Source: Pseudomonas sp. SDI (GTDB lineage Bacteria > Pseudomonadota > Gammaproteobacteria > Pseudomonadales > Pseudomonadaceae). Taken from it: 64,000 bases of DNA. The notes under the pieces are model-generated. The model was not told the DNA's origin, made no database searches, and was given only the letters and a program-made list of their open reading frames with translations. Below are positions 16,010 through 24,637 of this stretch, in pieces; the stretch's first letter is position 1; each line of letters starts with the position of its first letter. The translations under genes and the position numbers were made by a program. The DNA is taken from NCBI RefSeq assembly GCF_003105155.1, contig NZ_QETK01000025.1:1-64000 (forward strand). Reading direction: 5' to 3'.

Positions 16010-17314
16010 ATGAGCGCAACCCGCAAAGCCTACCGTGCCGCCCTCCTGCACAGCGTCGCCGACCCCGCCGAAGTCGGCGTGGAAGCGTCCTACGCGTATT
16101 TCGAAGACGGCCTGCTGATCGTCGACAACGGCAAGATCAGCGCCATCGGCCATGCCGCCGAGCTGCTGCCGAGCCTGCCGGCCGACATCGAAGTGGTCCA
16201 CTACCAGGACGCGCTGATCACCCCGGGCTTCATCGACACGCACATCCATTTCCCACAGACCGGGATGATCGGCTCCTACGGCGAACAACTGCTGGACTGG
16301 CTGAACACCTACACCTTCCCCTGCGAAAAACAGTTCGCCGACAAGGCCCACGCCGACAAGGTGGCGAAGATTTTCGTCGAGGAACTGCTGCGCAATGGCA
16401 CCACCACCGCGCTGGTGTTCGGCAGCGTGCACCCAGCGTCGGTCAACGCCTTCTTTGAAGAAGCCGAACGCCTCGACCTGCGGATGATCGCCGGCAAGGT
16501 GATGATGGACCGCAACGCTCCCGACTACCTCACCGACAGCGCCGAATCCAGCTACGTCGAGAGCAAGGCGCTGATCCAGCGCTGGCATGGCAAGGGTCGC
16601 CTGCACTACGCGGTCACCCCGCGCTTCGCGCCGACCAGCACCCCGGCGCAACTGGCCCTCGCCGGCCAGCTGCTGAAGGAGTTCCCTGCGCTGTACCTGC
16701 ACACCCACCTAAGCGAGAACCTCAAGGAAATCGAATGGGTGAAGGCGCTGTTCCCGGAGCGCAGCGGCTACCTGGACGTGTACGACCACTTCGAACTGCT
16801 CGGCGAGCGCTCGGTGTTCGCCCACGGCGTGCACCTGTGCGACGCCGAGTGCAAGCGCCTGAGCGAGACCGGTTCGGCGGTGGCGTTCTGCCCGACCTCG
16901 AACCTGTTCCTCGGCAGCGGCCTGTTCAACCTGCCGCAGGCCGAACAGTTCAAGGTCAAGGTTGGCCTGGGTACCGACGTGGGTGCCGGCACCAGTTTCT
17001 CGCTGCTCAACACGCTGAACGAAGCCTATAAAGTGATGCAACTGCAAGGCGCGCGCCTGAGCCCGTTCAAGTCGCTGTACCTGGCCACCCTGGGCGGCGC
17101 TCGCGCGTTGAGCCTGGAAGACCGCATCGGCACCCTGCAGGCAGGCACCGATGCCGACTTCATCGTCCTCGACTACAAGGCGACGCCGTTGCTCGACTAC
17201 CGCATCCAGCAGTCGAACAGCATCGAGGAGACGCTGTTCGTGCTGACCACCCTGGGCGACGACCGTACCATTCGCGAAACCTACGCCGCCGGGCGTTGCG
17301 TGCACCAGCGCTAA
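16010..17314 (+). CDS. guaD: Guanine deaminase
   Basis: GuaD hydrolyses guanine to xanthine and ammonia, supplying the xanthine dehydrogenase encoded just upstream. The 434-residue amidohydrolase shows the zinc-binding DTHIHFPQTGMIGSYGEQLL, the later THLSEN and the GTDVGAGTSFSLLNTLNEAY segment typical of bacterial guanine deaminases. ATG 16010 is chosen because the product then starts with the usual MSATRKAYRA and GAGAG lies upstream; a longer frame overlapping xdhC is not credible. The stop overlaps the convergent aqpZ stop by three bases. Confidence 0.96.
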   Translation: MSATRKAYRAALLHSVADPAEVGVEASYAYFEDGLLIVDNGKISAIGHAAELLPSLPADIEVVHYQDALITPGFIDTHIHFPQTGMIGSYGEQLLDWLNTYTFPCEKQFADKAHADKVAKIFVEELLRNGTTTALVFGSVHPASVNAFFEEAERLDLRMIAGKVMMDRNAPDYLTDSAESSYVESKALIQRWHGKGRLHYAVTPRFAPTSTPAQLALAGQLLKEFPALYLHTHLSENLKEIEWVKALFPERSGYLDVYDHFELLGERSVFAHGVHLCDAECKRLSETGSAVAFCPTSNLFLGSGLFNLPQAEQFKVKVGLGTDVGAGTSFSLLNTLNEAYKVMQLQGARLSPFKSLYLATLGGARALSLEDRIGTLQAGTDADFIVLDYKATPLLDYRIQQSNSIEETLFVLTTLGDDRTIRETYAAGRCVHQR

Positions 17315-18009
17315 GGTTCGCGGAACAGTCCACGGTAGAGCGTGCCGCCGATCACCGCCCCGATCAGCGGCGCCACCCAGAACAACCACAGCTGTTGCAG
17401 CGCCCAGCCGCCGACGAACAAGGCCGGCCCGGTGCTGCGTGCTGGGTTGACCGAGGTGTTGGTGACCGGGATCGAGATCAGGTGAATCAGCGTCAGCGCC
17501 AGGCCGATGGCGATGGGCGCAAAGCCAGCCGGGGCACGGGTATCGGTGGCGCCCATGATGACCAGGATGAACATCGCGGTCATCACCACTTCACTGGCAA
17601 AGCCGGCTGCCAGCGAGTAGCCGCCCGGGGAGTGTTCGGCGTAGCCGTTGGAGGCCAGGCCGGCGGACAGCTCGAAGCCGGCCTTGCCACTGGCGATGAA
17701 ATAGATCACTGCCGCACCGAGGATCGCCCCGACGACCTGGGCGAGGATGTAGGGCACCAGCTCTTTGGCCGGGAAGCGCCCGCCGGCGACCAGCCCGACG
17801 GAAACCGCGGGGTTGAGGTGACAACCGGAGATGTGCCCGATGGCGAACGCCATGGTCAGGACCGTGAGGCCGAAGGCCATGGCCACCCCGACCAGTCCGA
17901 TACCGCTCGGGAATGACGCGGCGAGCACCGCGCTACCACAACCGCCCACTACCAACCAGAAGGTGCCGATCAGTTCTGCACCCATGCGTTTGCCCAGTGG
18001 CATCGACAT
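17311..18009 (-). CDS. aqpZ: Aquaporin Z-type water channel
   Basis: This major intrinsic protein of 232 residues has six predicted membrane helices and two half-helices carrying the paired NPA motifs (NPAVS in HLNPAVSVG, and NPARS in SVNPARSTGPA). HLNPAVS and the Arg after the second NPA match the water-selective AqpZ class rather than glycerol facilitators. A start at ATG 18009 gives the family N-terminus (MSMPLGKRMGAELIGTF) and has GGA upstream. It converges on guaD with a three-base overlap. Presence inside a purine cluster is probably positional; no direct role in purine uptake is known. Confidence 0.95.
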   Translation of the reverse strand: MSMPLGKRMGAELIGTFWLVVGGCGSAVLAASFPSGIGLVGVAMAFGLTVLTMAFAIGHISGCHLNPAVSVGLVAGGRFPAKELVPYILAQVVGAILGAAVIYFIASGKAGFELSAGLASNGYAEHSPGGYSLAAGFASEVVMTAMFILVIMGATDTRAPAGFAPIAIGLALTLIHLISIPVTNTSVNPARSTGPALFVGGWALQQLWLFWVAPLIGAVIGGTLYRGLFREP

Positions 18010-18125
18010 TTGTCCATCCTCAAAGAAGTTGATGTACGCCGCAAAGCGCAAGCCCAACTGCTTTGATGAGGTTTGCAAATGTGAATCTAGCAGAGGTTGG
18101 AAGGAGTGCCAGTGGCACCCCGAAA

Positions 18126-18182
18126 GCATCGCGGGACGAGCCCGCGCCCACAAGAGCGCGGGAGCGGGCTCGTCCCGCGATT
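18126..18182. repeat. REP pair between aqpZ and the second GntR gene
   Basis: Two inverted REP units (GCATCGCGGGACGAGCCCGCG and GAGCGGGCTCGTCCCGCGAT, near-perfect complements) are separated by about 15 bases. The pair lies 15 bases past the stop of the GntR-family gene. Same element type as at 5681, 35194, 43496 and 47193. Confidence 0.85.
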
Positions 18183-18197
18183 GATGTCGGCGCGAAC

Positions 18198-18962
18198 TCA
18201 GCCCTTGATCGAAACCGGCCCACGCTTCTTGGTTTGCAGCAGGTGCGAGAACACCGCGTGCAGATCGTCCGAAGCGCTTTCCTCGTCGAGGTTGAGCTTG
18301 CTGTCGATATGATCCATGTGATGCATCATCAGGCTCACCGCCTGCTCGGCATCGCGCGCCTCGATGGCGTCGATCAGTTGCATGTGCTCGTCGTACGAGC
18401 AGTGCGAGCGGTTGCCGCTCTCGTACTGGGCAATGATCAACGAGGTCTGCGACACCAGGCTGCGCTGGAAGCTGATCAACGGCGCGTTACCCGCCGCCTC
18501 GGCCAGCTTCAGGTGAAATTCGCCGGAGAGCCGGATACCGGCGCCGCGATCACCACGCGAGAAGCTGTCGCGCTCTTCGCGAACCATCTGGCGCAGTTCG
18601 TTCAGCTGTTCCAGGGTAGCGTGCTGCACCGCCAACTCGGTAATGGCCCGTTCGACCATACGCCGCGAGAAGAACACCTGACGCGCCTCCTCGACCGTGG
18701 GGCTGGCCACCACGGCGCCGCGGTTCGGTCGCAGCAGCACCACGCTTTCGTGGGCCAGCCGCGACAGCGCGCGACGAATGATGGTGCGGCTGACGCCAAA
18801 GATCTCGCCCAACGCTTCCTCACTCAACTTGGTACCCGGCGCGAGACGTTGTTCGAGGATCGCCTCGAAAATATGCGCGTAGACGATGTCGTCCTGGGTG
18901 CCACTACGGCCGGCCTTGCCAGCACGCGTGGGCTTCTTGAGAGGTTGCAGCTGTTCGTTCAT
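18198..18962 (-). CDS. GntR-family (FCD) regulator divergent from the purine permease
   Basis: The 254-residue product has a winged helix-turn-helix at about 25-90 (EEALGEIFGVSRTIIRRALS) and an FCD ligand-binding domain at about 100-235 with metal-type His residues (EFHLKLAEAAGN, MHHMDHI). It is divergent from the NCS2 purine permease and lies in the guanine/xanthine cluster, so it most likely senses a purine-related metabolite and controls purine uptake and breakdown. ATG 18962 is chosen over an upstream in-frame start because it gives a polar N-terminus starting MNEQLQPLKK. The preceding Shine-Dalgarno is weak. Candidate operators lie in the shared upstream region. Confidence 0.9.
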   Translation of the reverse strand: MNEQLQPLKKPTRAGKAGRSGTQDDIVYAHIFEAILEQRLAPGTKLSEEALGEIFGVSRTIIRRALSRLAHESVVLLRPNRGAVVASPTVEEARQVFFSRRMVERAITELAVQHATLEQLNELRQMVREERDSFSRGDRGAGIRLSGEFHLKLAEAAGNAPLISFQRSLVSQTSLIIAQYESGNRSHCSYDEHMQLIDAIEARDAEQAVSLMMHHMDHIDSKLNLDEESASDDLHAVFSHLLQTKKRGPVSIKG

Positions 18963-19319
18963 GGGCACTCGAGCACGGAGATCCACCTATCGGACCTTGA
19001 CTGTAATACCAGCCAGTGGGGCGAAGGCAAGTCCTGGATAGAAAATTAGATGAATAAGGTATGGGCGCATTGTACACAGGCGAAGCGATTTCTGCAGTGG
19101 ATGATGGCCTTTATAGCGCAGTCGACAAATATTGTGTGTTCAGCAGCAAAAACATTATTTGCATTCTTTGTATACAAACGCATAATCCACCCGTGCAACT
19201 TCCTGACTCCACGGTCAACAAACGGAATCGGTCAGCTGCCAACCACTCTCTCCAGGGCCCCCTAGTGCGTGCGCAGGCTATGGCCCTGAACAATAAGAAA
19301 GACTTGAGGAGTACACGCT
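18963..19319. promoter_or_regulatory. Divergent control region with TTTGTATACAAA operator candidate
   Basis: This 357-base gap separates the GntR gene and the permease. It holds a perfect 12-base palindrome TTTGTATACAAA (19167-19178) between a promoter-like TTGCAT (19159-19164) and CATAAT (19181-19186), spacer 16. A partial copy TTGTACACA lies at 19070-19078. Similar TTGTATACAA-type sites are bound by several FCD-type GntR repressors, so control by the adjacent GntR product is a reasonable inference. I see no coding sequence in the gap. Confidence 0.5.
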
Positions 19320-20669
19320 GTGGAAAGCCGCAAATCCGACGCCCCTACGCTGGATCTTGCTCCCCCGCTCGAAACGAGCTGGCTGGAGCGGATTTTCAAA
19401 CTCAAGCTACATGGCACGACCGTCAAGACCGAGCTGATCGCGGGTCTGACCACGTTCATCACGATGGCCTACATCATCTTCGTCAACCCCAACATCATGG
19501 CCGATGCCGGCATCGATCACGGTGCGGCCTTCGTCGCCACCTGTATCGCCGCGGCACTCGGCTGCCTGCTGATGGGGCTGTACGCCAACTGGCCAGTGGG
19601 CCTGGCCCCGGGCATGGGCCTGAACGCCTTCTTCACCTACACCGTGGTCGGCACCATGGGCTACACCTGGGAGGCCGCGCTGGGTGCGGTGTTCGTCTCC
19701 GGGGTGTTGTTCATGTTCCTCACCCTGTCCCGCGTGCGCGAATGGCTGCTCAACAGCATCCCGGTCAGCCTGCGCCACGCCATGGGCGCCGGCGTCGGAT
19801 TGTTCCTCGGGCTGATCGGTCTTAAAACCGCGGGTATCGTCGTCGCCAGCCCGGCCACCCTGATCAAACTGGGCTCACTGCATGAGCCTGGCCCGCTGCT
19901 GGCGGCGATCTGCTTCCTGATGATTGCGGTGCTCAGCTACCACCGCGTCTTCGGTGCAATCCTGATCAGCATCATCAGCGTGACGCTTGCCGGCTGGGGC
20001 CTGGGGCTGGTCGAGTACGGCGGCGTGTTCTCACTGCCGCCAAGCCTGGCGCCGACCTGGATGGCGATGGACGTGGCCGGGGTATTCAACGTGAGCATGA
20101 TCGCCGTGGTCCTGGCATTCCTCTTCGTGCACATGTTCGACACCGCCGGCACCTTGATGGGTGTGGCACAACGGGCCAACCTGGTAAATGCCGACGGGCG
20201 TATCGAGAACCTCTCGCGCGCACTCAAGGCCGACAGTGCCTCCAGTGTGTTCGGCGCCGTGGTGGGGGTACCGCCGGTGACCAGCTACGTGGAAAGTGCT
20301 GCCGGGGTAGCCGCCGGTGGCCGTACCGGCCTGACCGCCGTGGTCGTCGGCCTGCTGTTCGTCGCGGCGATGTTCTTCGCCCCGCTGGCGGGCATGATCC
20401 CGGCCTACGCCACCGCCGGTGCGCTGATCTACGTGGCCATGCTGATGATGGGCAGCATGGCGCACATCAACTGGGATGAAGCCACCGACAGCATCCCGGC
20501 GATCATTACCGCGATCATGATGCCGCTGACCTTCTCGGTTGCCGACGGTATCGCCCTGGGCTTTATCACCTACGTGGTGCTCAAGGCCGGCACGGGGCGC
20601 TACAAAGAGATCTCGGCCAGCCTGTGGGTGCTCTGCGCAATCTTTGTTGCCAAGTTTGTGTTCCTCTGA
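19320..20669 (+). CDS. NCS2-family purine permease (AzgA/GhxP-like)
   Basis: This is an inner-membrane nucleobase transporter of 449 residues with about 12-14 membrane segments. The conserved stretches AGLTTFITMAYIIFVNP near the start, GLAPGMGLNAFFTYTVV, MFDTAGTLMGVAQRA and SYVESAAGVAAGGRTGLTAV are typical of the AzgA-like branch, which takes up adenine, guanine and hypoxanthine. The start is GTG 19320, with GAGGAG eight bases upstream. It closes the purine cluster, supplying substrate to GuaD and XdhABC. Exact substrate specificity cannot be read from sequence. Confidence 0.93.
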   Translation: MESRKSDAPTLDLAPPLETSWLERIFKLKLHGTTVKTELIAGLTTFITMAYIIFVNPNIMADAGIDHGAAFVATCIAAALGCLLMGLYANWPVGLAPGMGLNAFFTYTVVGTMGYTWEAALGAVFVSGVLFMFLTLSRVREWLLNSIPVSLRHAMGAGVGLFLGLIGLKTAGIVVASPATLIKLGSLHEPGPLLAAICFLMIAVLSYHRVFGAILISIISVTLAGWGLGLVEYGGVFSLPPSLAPTWMAMDVAGVFNVSMIAVVLAFLFVHMFDTAGTLMGVAQRANLVNADGRIENLSRALKADSASSVFGAVVGVPPVTSYVESAAGVAAGGRTGLTAVVVGLLFVAAMFFAPLAGMIPAYATAGALIYVAMLMMGSMAHINWDEATDSIPAIITAIMMPLTFSVADGIALGFITYVVLKAGTGRYKEISASLWVLCAIFVAKFVFL

Positions 20670-20856
20670 CAAACCGACACCGAACGCCTCAAGCCATGGA
20701 CGTACTGCGCTTCCCGTCGGGGAACGGCATTGCGTCCGTGGCCGGGGCAGGCGTTGATGCGGACCTGTCATTTTTGCCAGTAGCCCGACTTTTTAGCCGA
20801 ATATACGCTCCAGTCACTTAACAGAAAGTTTACTTTCCTGCCAAAGAGTGACCGAA

Positions 20857-21876
20857 ATGCCTTCAGAAAGATCGATTCCATCCGCGCTAACTAGCTACCT
20901 CTACGATCCGCTTGACCGCCTCCTCGGCAGCGCCATCATGCAACGCTTTTACCAGAACGCCTTCCTGATTACCGCGCTGCAAGGCAACCGCGCCGTCTCG
21001 TTCCTGCGCCATCAGTCTCAACCCCTGGCACAACACGGCCAATCCAGCACACTACTGGCAACCGACCAGCAGTGCAGCGTGCTGGGCACGACGATGACTA
21101 ACCCGTACGTAAGCTACGGCCCCTACGGCCACCGAGCGAAACGCGACGACAGTCTGCTCGGTTTCAATGGCGAACTGCCCGACAAGGTCAGCGGGCATTA
21201 CCCGCTGGGCAACGGCCACCGTTGGTTCAGCCCGGTACTTATGCGCTTCAACAGCCCGGACCGCATGAGCCCGTTCGACAAAGGCGGGATCAACGCCTAC
21301 TGCTACTGCCTGGGTGACCCGATCAATCGGCACGACCCTAGCGGCAAGGTTCCATCCTTTTTCAAGAAAATCCTCGAAAGCGCACTGAGCCTGGCAGATC
21401 AAGCCGGCAAAAACCTCCCCCCTAGCCCGACGTGGACACTGGGTTACGACAAGCAATTCTTCGCTGAAGCCTTGAAAATCGCGAAGACCTCGGCACTCCG
21501 CAAAGCCGGTAGGGTGATGCCAAGCCAGATAACCGATAGCCCGCTATACCGGTTCGGCGTAGGCAACGTGAACAATCCCGCGCCGTTTACCAGAAAGGTG
21601 AACTCGGTGGTATTAAACAAGGAGAGTCACGGCATGCCGCCGCTACCCAACCAGATGGATGACATCTATATAGCTCATGCAACTGCGGCCAACGCCGGGG
21701 AGATCTCCAGCACCACTGCCCACGTGTCGATGGCCGTTGTCTGGCACCGACAGAGCGGGCCGGACAGCGTCGTTGCCACGGGGTTTCATGTGGTAGCCGC
21801 CGCTGCCGCCGGGGTCGAAGACCACTGGGGCTACAAGACCGGCAAGATCCTCCGCGAGATCCGGAAAGATCCGTGA
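20857..21876 (+). CDS. Orphan Rhs-core protein with a unique C-terminal domain
   Basis: This 339-residue protein contains a single short Rhs/YD core: YDPLDRLLGS near the start, then YGPYGHRAKRDDSLLGFNGEL, and the closing RHS-associated core RFNSPDRMSPFDKGGINAY through GDPINRHDPSGK at about residue 160. About 175 residues of non-conserved sequence follow, the layout of polymorphic toxins, but the large beta-cage repeats and any secretion signal are missing. ATG 20857 has AAAGAG at suitable distance; GTG 20848 is possible. No immunity gene follows: the next gene is convergent 15 bases on. Such short Rhs orphans are common in fluorescent pseudomonads. I do not recognise the C-terminal domain. 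Confidence 0.8.
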   Translation: MPSERSIPSALTSYLYDPLDRLLGSAIMQRFYQNAFLITALQGNRAVSFLRHQSQPLAQHGQSSTLLATDQQCSVLGTTMTNPYVSYGPYGHRAKRDDSLLGFNGELPDKVSGHYPLGNGHRWFSPVLMRFNSPDRMSPFDKGGINAYCYCLGDPINRHDPSGKVPSFFKKILESALSLADQAGKNLPPSPTWTLGYDKQFFAEALKIAKTSALRKAGRVMPSQITDSPLYRFGVGNVNNPAPFTRKVNSVVLNKESHGMPPLPNQMDDIYIAHATAANAGEISSTTAHVSMAVVWHRQSGPDSVVATGFHVVAAAAAGVEDHWGYKTGKILREIRKDP

Positions 21877-21891
21877 TCGCGGCGTCGCCCC

Positions 21892-23421
21892 TCAATGCCC
21901 CGCCGACGCCGGCCCGGCTTTCGCCGCAAACGGCGGCTTGGCAAACCACACCAGCAGAATCAACCCAGCAAAAATCCAGCCCATGAGGGTGAAGTAGTCC
22001 ACCGTCGACATCATGTAGGCCTGGCTGCCGAGCATCCGCTCCAGTTGCGTATACGCCTGCGGGCTGGCCCCGCCCAACTGGTTCAGCGCTTCACGCGTGG
22101 CCGGCTCGAAGGTACTGATGTGCTCGCTCAGGTAGGCATGATGCTGATCGGCCCGACGAATCCAGATCCAGGTGGTCAGCGACGCGGCAAAACTACCACC
22201 CAGGGTCCGCAGGAAGGTCGCCAACCCGGAACCGTCGGCAATCTGCTGGGGCGGCAAGTCCGACAGCAGGATGCTCAGGGTCGGCATGAAGAACAGCGCC
22301 ACGCCGATACCCATGAACAGTTGCACCAGGGCGATGTGCTGGAAGTCCACCTCGTTGGTGAAGCCGGCGCGCATGAAGCAACTGGTGCCGATGGCCAGAA
22401 ACGCCAGGCCGGCCAGCACCCGCAGGTCGAACCTGTGCGCGTACTTGCCCACAAATGGCGACATCAACACCGGTAGCAAGCCGATCGGTGCCACGGCCAG
22501 ACCGGCCCAGGTGGCCGTGTAGCCCATCTGCGTCTGCAACCACTGCGGCAGGATCAGGTTGATGCCGAAGAAACCGGCATAGCCGCCCACCAGCACCAGG
22601 GTGCCGATGCGGAAGTTGCGGTACGCGAACAGCCGCAGGTTCACCACCGGGTGCTTGTCGGTCAGTTCCCAGATGATGAAAATCGCCAGGAACACCACGG
22701 AAATCAGGCTACCGATAACGATGAAATTCGACTCGAACCAGTCCAGGTCGTTGCCCTTGTCGAGCACGATCTGCAAGGCGCCGACCCCGACGATCAAGGT
22801 CAGCAGGCCGACATAGTCCATCGGCTGGCGGCTGGTGCTCACCGGCCGGCGCTTCATCTGCTGGCGCACCACGGCGGCGGCGAACAGACCGATCGGCACG
22901 TTGATGAAGAAGATCCACGGCCAGCTGTAGCTGTCGGTGATCCAGCCGCCGAGAATCGGCCCGGCAATCGGTGCCACCACCGTGACCATCGCCAGCAGCG
23001 CCAGCGCCATGCCCCGCTTCGCCGGCGGGTAGACCGCAATCAGCAAGGTCTGGGTCATCGGGTACAACGGCCCGGCGACCACCCCCTGCAACACTCGAAA
23101 ACCGACCAGTTCCGGCATCGACTGGGCAATCCCGCAGAGGAACGAGGCCAGCACGAACAGCAGCGTTGCCCAGATGAACAGCTTGACCTCACCGAAACGC
23201 CGGCTCAGCCAGCCGGTCAATGGCAAGGCAATCGCGTTGCTCACCGCAAACGAGGTGATCACCCAGGTGCCCTGCTCCGAACTCACCCCGAGGTTGCCGG
23301 AAATGGTCGGCAGCGCAACGTTGGCAATGGTGGTGTCGAGCACCTGCATGAACGTCGCCAGCGACAGGCCGATGGTGGTCAGCAGCAGGCTCGGCGGCGT
23401 AAATGAGGCGTTGTTGCTCAT
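21892..23421 (-). CDS. emrB: EmrB-type multidrug efflux transporter (MFS, DHA2 family)
   Basis: This 509-residue drug:proton antiporter of the 14-helix DHA2 family forms the inner-membrane pump of the EmrAB-OMF export system encoded here. MQVLDTTIANVALPTISGNL in helix 1 is the diagnostic DHA2 motif. WVITSFAVSNAIALPLTGWLS, GRVLQGV-like GFRVLQGVVAGPLYP and GPILGGWITDSYSWPWIF (motif C) follow. It overlaps emrA by four bases. It lacks any visible partner on its own 3' side, where the Rhs orphan converges. Likely substrates (hydrophobic antibiotics, uncouplers or plant aromatics) are inferred from the family. Confidence 0.95.
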   Translation of the reverse strand: MSNNASFTPPSLLLTTIGLSLATFMQVLDTTIANVALPTISGNLGVSSEQGTWVITSFAVSNAIALPLTGWLSRRFGEVKLFIWATLLFVLASFLCGIAQSMPELVGFRVLQGVVAGPLYPMTQTLLIAVYPPAKRGMALALLAMVTVVAPIAGPILGGWITDSYSWPWIFFINVPIGLFAAAVVRQQMKRRPVSTSRQPMDYVGLLTLIVGVGALQIVLDKGNDLDWFESNFIVIGSLISVVFLAIFIIWELTDKHPVVNLRLFAYRNFRIGTLVLVGGYAGFFGINLILPQWLQTQMGYTATWAGLAVAPIGLLPVLMSPFVGKYAHRFDLRVLAGLAFLAIGTSCFMRAGFTNEVDFQHIALVQLFMGIGVALFFMPTLSILLSDLPPQQIADGSGLATFLRTLGGSFAASLTTWIWIRRADQHHAYLSEHISTFEPATREALNQLGGASPQAYTQLERMLGSQAYMMSTVDYFTLMGWIFAGLILLVWFAKPPFAAKAGPASAGH

Positions 23422-24620
23422 CGCTGCGCCGTCTTGCCGGACGTGGCGCTGTTGTCGTGGATCAGGCGGGCGATCAGGCGGTCGGCTTCAACCAGCTGGC
23501 GGTCGAACACCTGAGTGGCGAACGAGGCCTTCTGCGCTGGCTGTTGGGCCAGCACCGGGCCGCTCTGGTCGTGCAGGTCGACGTCGACCTGGGTCGACAG
23601 GCCGATCCGCAGCGGGTGCTGTTGCAGCTGTTCGGGGTTGATATGAATGCGCACCGGCACCCGCTGGACGATCTTGATCCAGTTGCCGGTGGCGTTCTGC
23701 GCCGGCAACAGGGCGAAGGCACTACCGGTACCGGCGCCGAGGCTGTCGATGGTGCCGCTGTACTTCACGTCGCTGCCGTACAGGTCGGCGACGATGTCTA
23801 CCGGCTGGCCGATGCGCATGTTGCGCAGCTGGGTTTCCTTGAAATTGGCGTCGATCCACAGCTGATCCAGCGGGATCACGGCCATGGTCGCGGTGCCCGG
23901 CTGCAGGCGCTGGCCGAGCTGCACGGTACGCTTGGCCACGTAGCCAGTCACCGGCGCCACCAGCGTGCTGCGGGCATTGTTCAGGTAGGCCTGGCGCAGC
24001 TCGGCCGCTGCGGCCTGCACGTCAGGGTGCGACGAGACCACGGTGTCGTCGACCAGCGCGGTGGTGCTGTTCAGTTGCTGACGGGCGTTGCTCAGGGCGC
24101 TTTGCGCGGTGCTCAAATCGTCACGCGCATGCGACAGTTCTTCCTGCGAGATCGCCCCGCCGGCCGCCAGGGTTTTACGCCGGTTGAAGTTTTCCTGGGC
24201 TTTTTGCAGCTCGGCCTGGCGCGCCGCCACCTGGGCTTTCTGCCCATCGACGTTGCTGTACAGCCCGCGCACCTGACGCACCGCGCGAGCCAGCTTGGCC
24301 TCGGCGGCCTGCAGGCCGACCTCGGCGTCGCTCGGGTCGAACTCGACCAGGGTCTGCCCGGCCTGCACCAGGTCGCCGTCATCGGCACCGATGCTGATCA
24401 CCGTGCCGCTGATCAGCGGGGTGATTTCCACCACGTTGCCGTTCACGTAGGCGTCATCGGTGCTTTCGCTCCAGCGCCCGTACAGCGCGTGCCAGGCCCA
24501 TACGCCGGCGCCGAACAACAGCACCAGGATAAGCAGGACGAACAGCCAGGTCTTGCGCTTGCGCTGGTTGGAGAGGTCCTGCTCGCTAGCAGCAGTGTCC
24601 GGGGAAGTGGCAGTGGCCAT
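23418..24620 (-). CDS. emrA: EmrA-type periplasmic adaptor (HlyD family)
   Basis: This membrane-fusion protein connects the EmrB pump with the outer-membrane channel. The 400-residue chain has a cytoplasmic N-terminus, one membrane helix (WLFVLLILVLLFGAGVWAW, about 25-43) and a split lipoyl/barrel-sandwich domain. The two halves (GNVVEITPLISGTVISIGAD and later VAPVTGYVAKRTVQLGQ) surround a coiled-coil hairpin (about 110-210). A beta-barrel domain follows (ANFKETQLRNMRIGQPV). It starts 17 bases after the channel gene and overlaps emrB by four bases, so the proteins are made together. Confidence 0.94.
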   Translation of the reverse strand: MATATSPDTAASEQDLSNQRKRKTWLFVLLILVLLFGAGVWAWHALYGRWSESTDDAYVNGNVVEITPLISGTVISIGADDGDLVQAGQTLVEFDPSDAEVGLQAAEAKLARAVRQVRGLYSNVDGQKAQVAARQAELQKAQENFNRRKTLAAGGAISQEELSHARDDLSTAQSALSNARQQLNSTTALVDDTVVSSHPDVQAAAAELRQAYLNNARSTLVAPVTGYVAKRTVQLGQRLQPGTATMAVIPLDQLWIDANFKETQLRNMRIGQPVDIVADLYGSDVKYSGTIDSLGAGTGSAFALLPAQNATGNWIKIVQRVPVRIHINPEQLQQHPLRIGLSTQVDVDLHDQSGPVLAQQPAQKASFATQVFDRQLVEADRLIARLIHDNSATSGKTAQR

Positions 24621-24637
24621 GACAAATACCTTGGCGT

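Noticed and set aside
18010..18153. N-terminal extension of the aquaporin
   Set aside because: Runs back through the REP, lacks a ribosome-binding site; the internal ATG fits the family.
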